From NCBI RefSeq assembly GCF_012933505.1, contig NZ_JABBNB010000016.1:62001-126000 (forward strand): 64,000 nucleotides of DNA, read 5' to 3'. This document shows positions 62,473-64,000 of this stretch, one piece after another. The stretch comes from Gordonia asplenii. Its GTDB lineage: Bacteria > Actinomycetota > Actinomycetes > Mycobacteriales > Mycobacteriaceae. Below the pieces are notes generated by a model that saw nothing but the letters and a program-made list of their open reading frames with translations, was not told where the DNA came from and did no database searches. The position numbers were made by a program, and so were the translations under genes. Positions within the stretch are counted from its first letter, which is position 1, and each line of letters opens with the position of its first letter.

Positions 62473-63749
62473 CCACGGCGAATAGCGATCGGCGCACATC
62501 CGGTCGACCCGATGCGGGAGATCTCATGTCGAGCCGATACACCGGTTACTGGGCCGCGGTCGCGGCCGCATTGTTCGCGACCGCATGGGGCGGCAACGAG
62601 TTCACTCCGTTGCTGGTCATGTATCGGCTGACGTCGAATATGCCGGCGGTGGTCGTCGACGCCCTGCTGTTCACCTATGTGGTGGGAATCATTCCCACCC
62701 TGCTGATCGCCGGTCCGTTGTCGGATCGGGTCGGCCGCAAGAAGCTGATGTTGTTCGCGCCGCTCGCCGCGGCCGTGGGTTCGCTGATCCTCGCCCTCGG
62801 AGCGCATTCGGCTGGTCTGCTCGCGGTGGGCCGAGTGTTCAGCGGTATCGCGCTCGGGCTGTCGATGGCGGTGGGCGGCAGTTGGATCAAAGAACTCTCC
62901 GACCTCGACGGTTCGTCGGCCGGTGCCGGCGCCCGCCGAGCGGCGATGAGCCTCACCGCCGGATTCGGTGTCGGCGCCGGGCTCGCCGGGGTACTCGCTC
63001 AGTGGGGACCGTGGCCGACGGTGTTGCCCTACGCCGTCAACATCGGACTGTCTCTGCTGGCCTTGGTCTTGCTGGTGCGGGTGCCGGAGACCCGCCGCGC
63101 GGCGTCCGGCGCCGGCCGGCTCATCGACGACCTGCGTATCCCCTCGGTGACGAATCGACGCTTCCTGGTCGTCGTCCTGTTGCTCGCTCCCTGGGTGTTC
63201 GGTGCATGCGCCGTCGCCTACGCGGTGATTCCCGCGGTGATGACCCCGCATACGTCCGGTGCGCCGATCGCGTTCGCCGCACTGTGCTGCGTCGTCGGGT
63301 TGACGGCGGGCTTCGGCATTCAATCCGTCGGGCGCCGCATCGACGATCCCCGCGGGATACGCGGCGTCGTCGTAGCGTTGGTCGTGTTGACCATCGGTAT
63401 GGCATTGGCAGCATTGGCCGCGCATACCTTGACGCTGTGGTTGTCGGTGACTGCTGCGACGGTGCTCGGCTGTGGCTACGGCATGGCGATGATCTCCGGT
63501 CTGCTCGAAGTCCAGCGGATCGCCGGTCCCGACGACCTCGCCGGGCTGACCGCGGTCTTCTATTCCGGCACCTACCTGGGATTCGCTGCCCCCGCAATCA
63601 TGGCCTGGGTGGCGCAGTCCTGGTCGGTCAGCTATCCGGCAATGCTCGCATTCGGCGCCCTGGCCGCCCTCGCCTGCTTGGCGATTTCTCTGCTAGGGCA
63701 TCGGCGCTACCCACCGGCGGTCGCATCCGAGGTGGCGGGCGCACAGTAA
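62469..63749 (+). CDS. MFS transporter
   Basis: 426 residues with about 12 hydrophobic helices. The MFS motif between helices 2 and 3 is GPLSDRVGRKKLML. Helix 1 starts YWAAVAAALFATAWGGNEFTPLLVMY. It lies in an operon with the GntR gene (4-bp overlap), and probably exports or imports a small molecule sensed by it. The substrate is unknown; drug efflux and organic acid uptake are both possible. Confidence 0.93.
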   Translation: MTTANSDRRTSGRPDAGDLMSSRYTGYWAAVAAALFATAWGGNEFTPLLVMYRLTSNMPAVVVDALLFTYVVGIIPTLLIAGPLSDRVGRKKLMLFAPLAAAVGSLILALGAHSAGLLAVGRVFSGIALGLSMAVGGSWIKELSDLDGSSAGAGARRAAMSLTAGFGVGAGLAGVLAQWGPWPTVLPYAVNIGLSLLALVLLVRVPETRRAASGAGRLIDDLRIPSVTNRRFLVVVLLLAPWVFGACAVAYAVIPAVMTPHTSGAPIAFAALCCVVGLTAGFGIQSVGRRIDDPRGIRGVVVALVVLTIGMALAALAAHTLTLWLSVTAATVLGCGYGMAMISGLLEVQRIAGPDDLAGLTAVFYSGTYLGFAAPAIMAWVAQSWSVSYPAMLAFGALAALACLAISLLGHRRYPPAVASEVAGAQ

Positions 63750-63827
63750 CCTCGAGGACTATGGCGTTCGACGCCGGTGCGGAGGGGTCGTACGACACCG
63801 CGCTTGGAGGCTGGAGGTAGTCCGACG

Positions 63828-64000
63828 ATGATGCTCACCGCGTGGGTCGCGATCGTCACCACGGTGCTGTTGGTAGTGCCGGGTGCGGTGGTGGCTCGTC
63901 GGATGGGGGTGGCGTGGCCGGTTGCGGTCGCCGTCGGCCCACCGGTTACCTTCCTGATCGTCAGCCTGGCGACCGTGTTCTACGGCATCGTCGGATTCGA
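63828..64000 (+). CDS. membrane protein, N-terminal part (window-truncated)
   Basis: 57 codons are visible before the window ends. MMLTAWVAIVTTVLLVVPGAVV and ATVFYGIVGF form two hydrophobic segments split by a short ARRMGVAW loop. CTGGAGG at 63811-63817 is the ribosome binding site. It resembles the start of actinobacterial polytopic proteins of the Rv3630 type, which is tentative. The 78 bp before it hold only a 19-codon frame ATG 63761 to TAG 63818, unlikely to be a gene. Confidence 0.7.
   Translation, partial: MMLTAWVAIVTTVLLVVPGAVVARRMGVAWPVAVAVGPPVTFLIVSLATVFYGIVGF

Overview
The window is high-GC actinobacterial DNA. Start codons include many GTG and at least one TTG, stop and start codons often overlap as ATGA or GTGA, and operons are short with repeat-rich spacers. 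From about 44 kb onward the order DEAD-box/DUF1998 helicase, cold-shock protein, Rv3647c-type protein, topA, membrane class III adenylate cyclase and DNA polymerase III delta' subunit matches the Mycobacterium tuberculosis Rv3649-Rv3644c block. With a single-chain long-chain acyl-CoA carboxylase and an aldoxime dehydratase/nitrilase pair, this suggests a mycolic-acid actinomycete, most likely Gordonia or a close relative. The genus is an inference.

0-29 kb is an accessory catabolic region. Its genes encode two Old Yellow Enzyme reductases, two zinc alcohol dehydrogenases, two quinone-reductase-like MDR proteins, an SDR, an aldo/keto reductase, a GMC oxidoreductase, an epoxide hydrolase, a Baeyer-Villiger-type monooxygenase, five alpha/beta hydrolases other than the epoxide hydrolase, a crotonase, a 3-hydroxyacyl-CoA dehydrogenase and an acyl-CoA synthetase. 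Together they could reduce and oxidise an alicyclic or terpenoid alcohol/ketone, insert oxygen, open the lactone and feed the acid into beta-oxidation. Control is by three TetR and two AraC regulators, and clear operator-like repeats sit at the matching promoters. The most striking is a tandem 21-bp-period motif at four promoters. An IS4-type element (12060-13553) has landed inside a dispersed repeat.

29-38 kb holds a small secreted protein, the giant acyl-CoA carboxylase, and an AraC-nitrilase-aldoxime dehydratase cluster. 39-40 kb has only the distal part of a Flp/Tad pilus locus (DUF4244 pilin-like, TadE-like and TadE/G-like proteins). It is separated from the helicase by a TetR/acyl-CoA ligase pair and a MarR/amidohydrolase pair, each with a palindromic operator.

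44-57 kb is the core block described above, followed by type II NADH dehydrogenase with a divergent LysR regulator and two small proteins. An array of about six 100-bp tandem repeats lies between topA and the cyclase gene. 57-64 kb has a second cold-shock gene, a Fic-domain protein, tRNA-Thr(CGT), pterin carbinolamine dehydratase, malic enzyme, a GntR-MFS operon and the start of a membrane protein cut by the window edge.

A dispersed repeat family (GTTTCGACACG ... GGCTCAACCAGC, either orientation) fills most of the larger intergenic gaps up to 43 kb.
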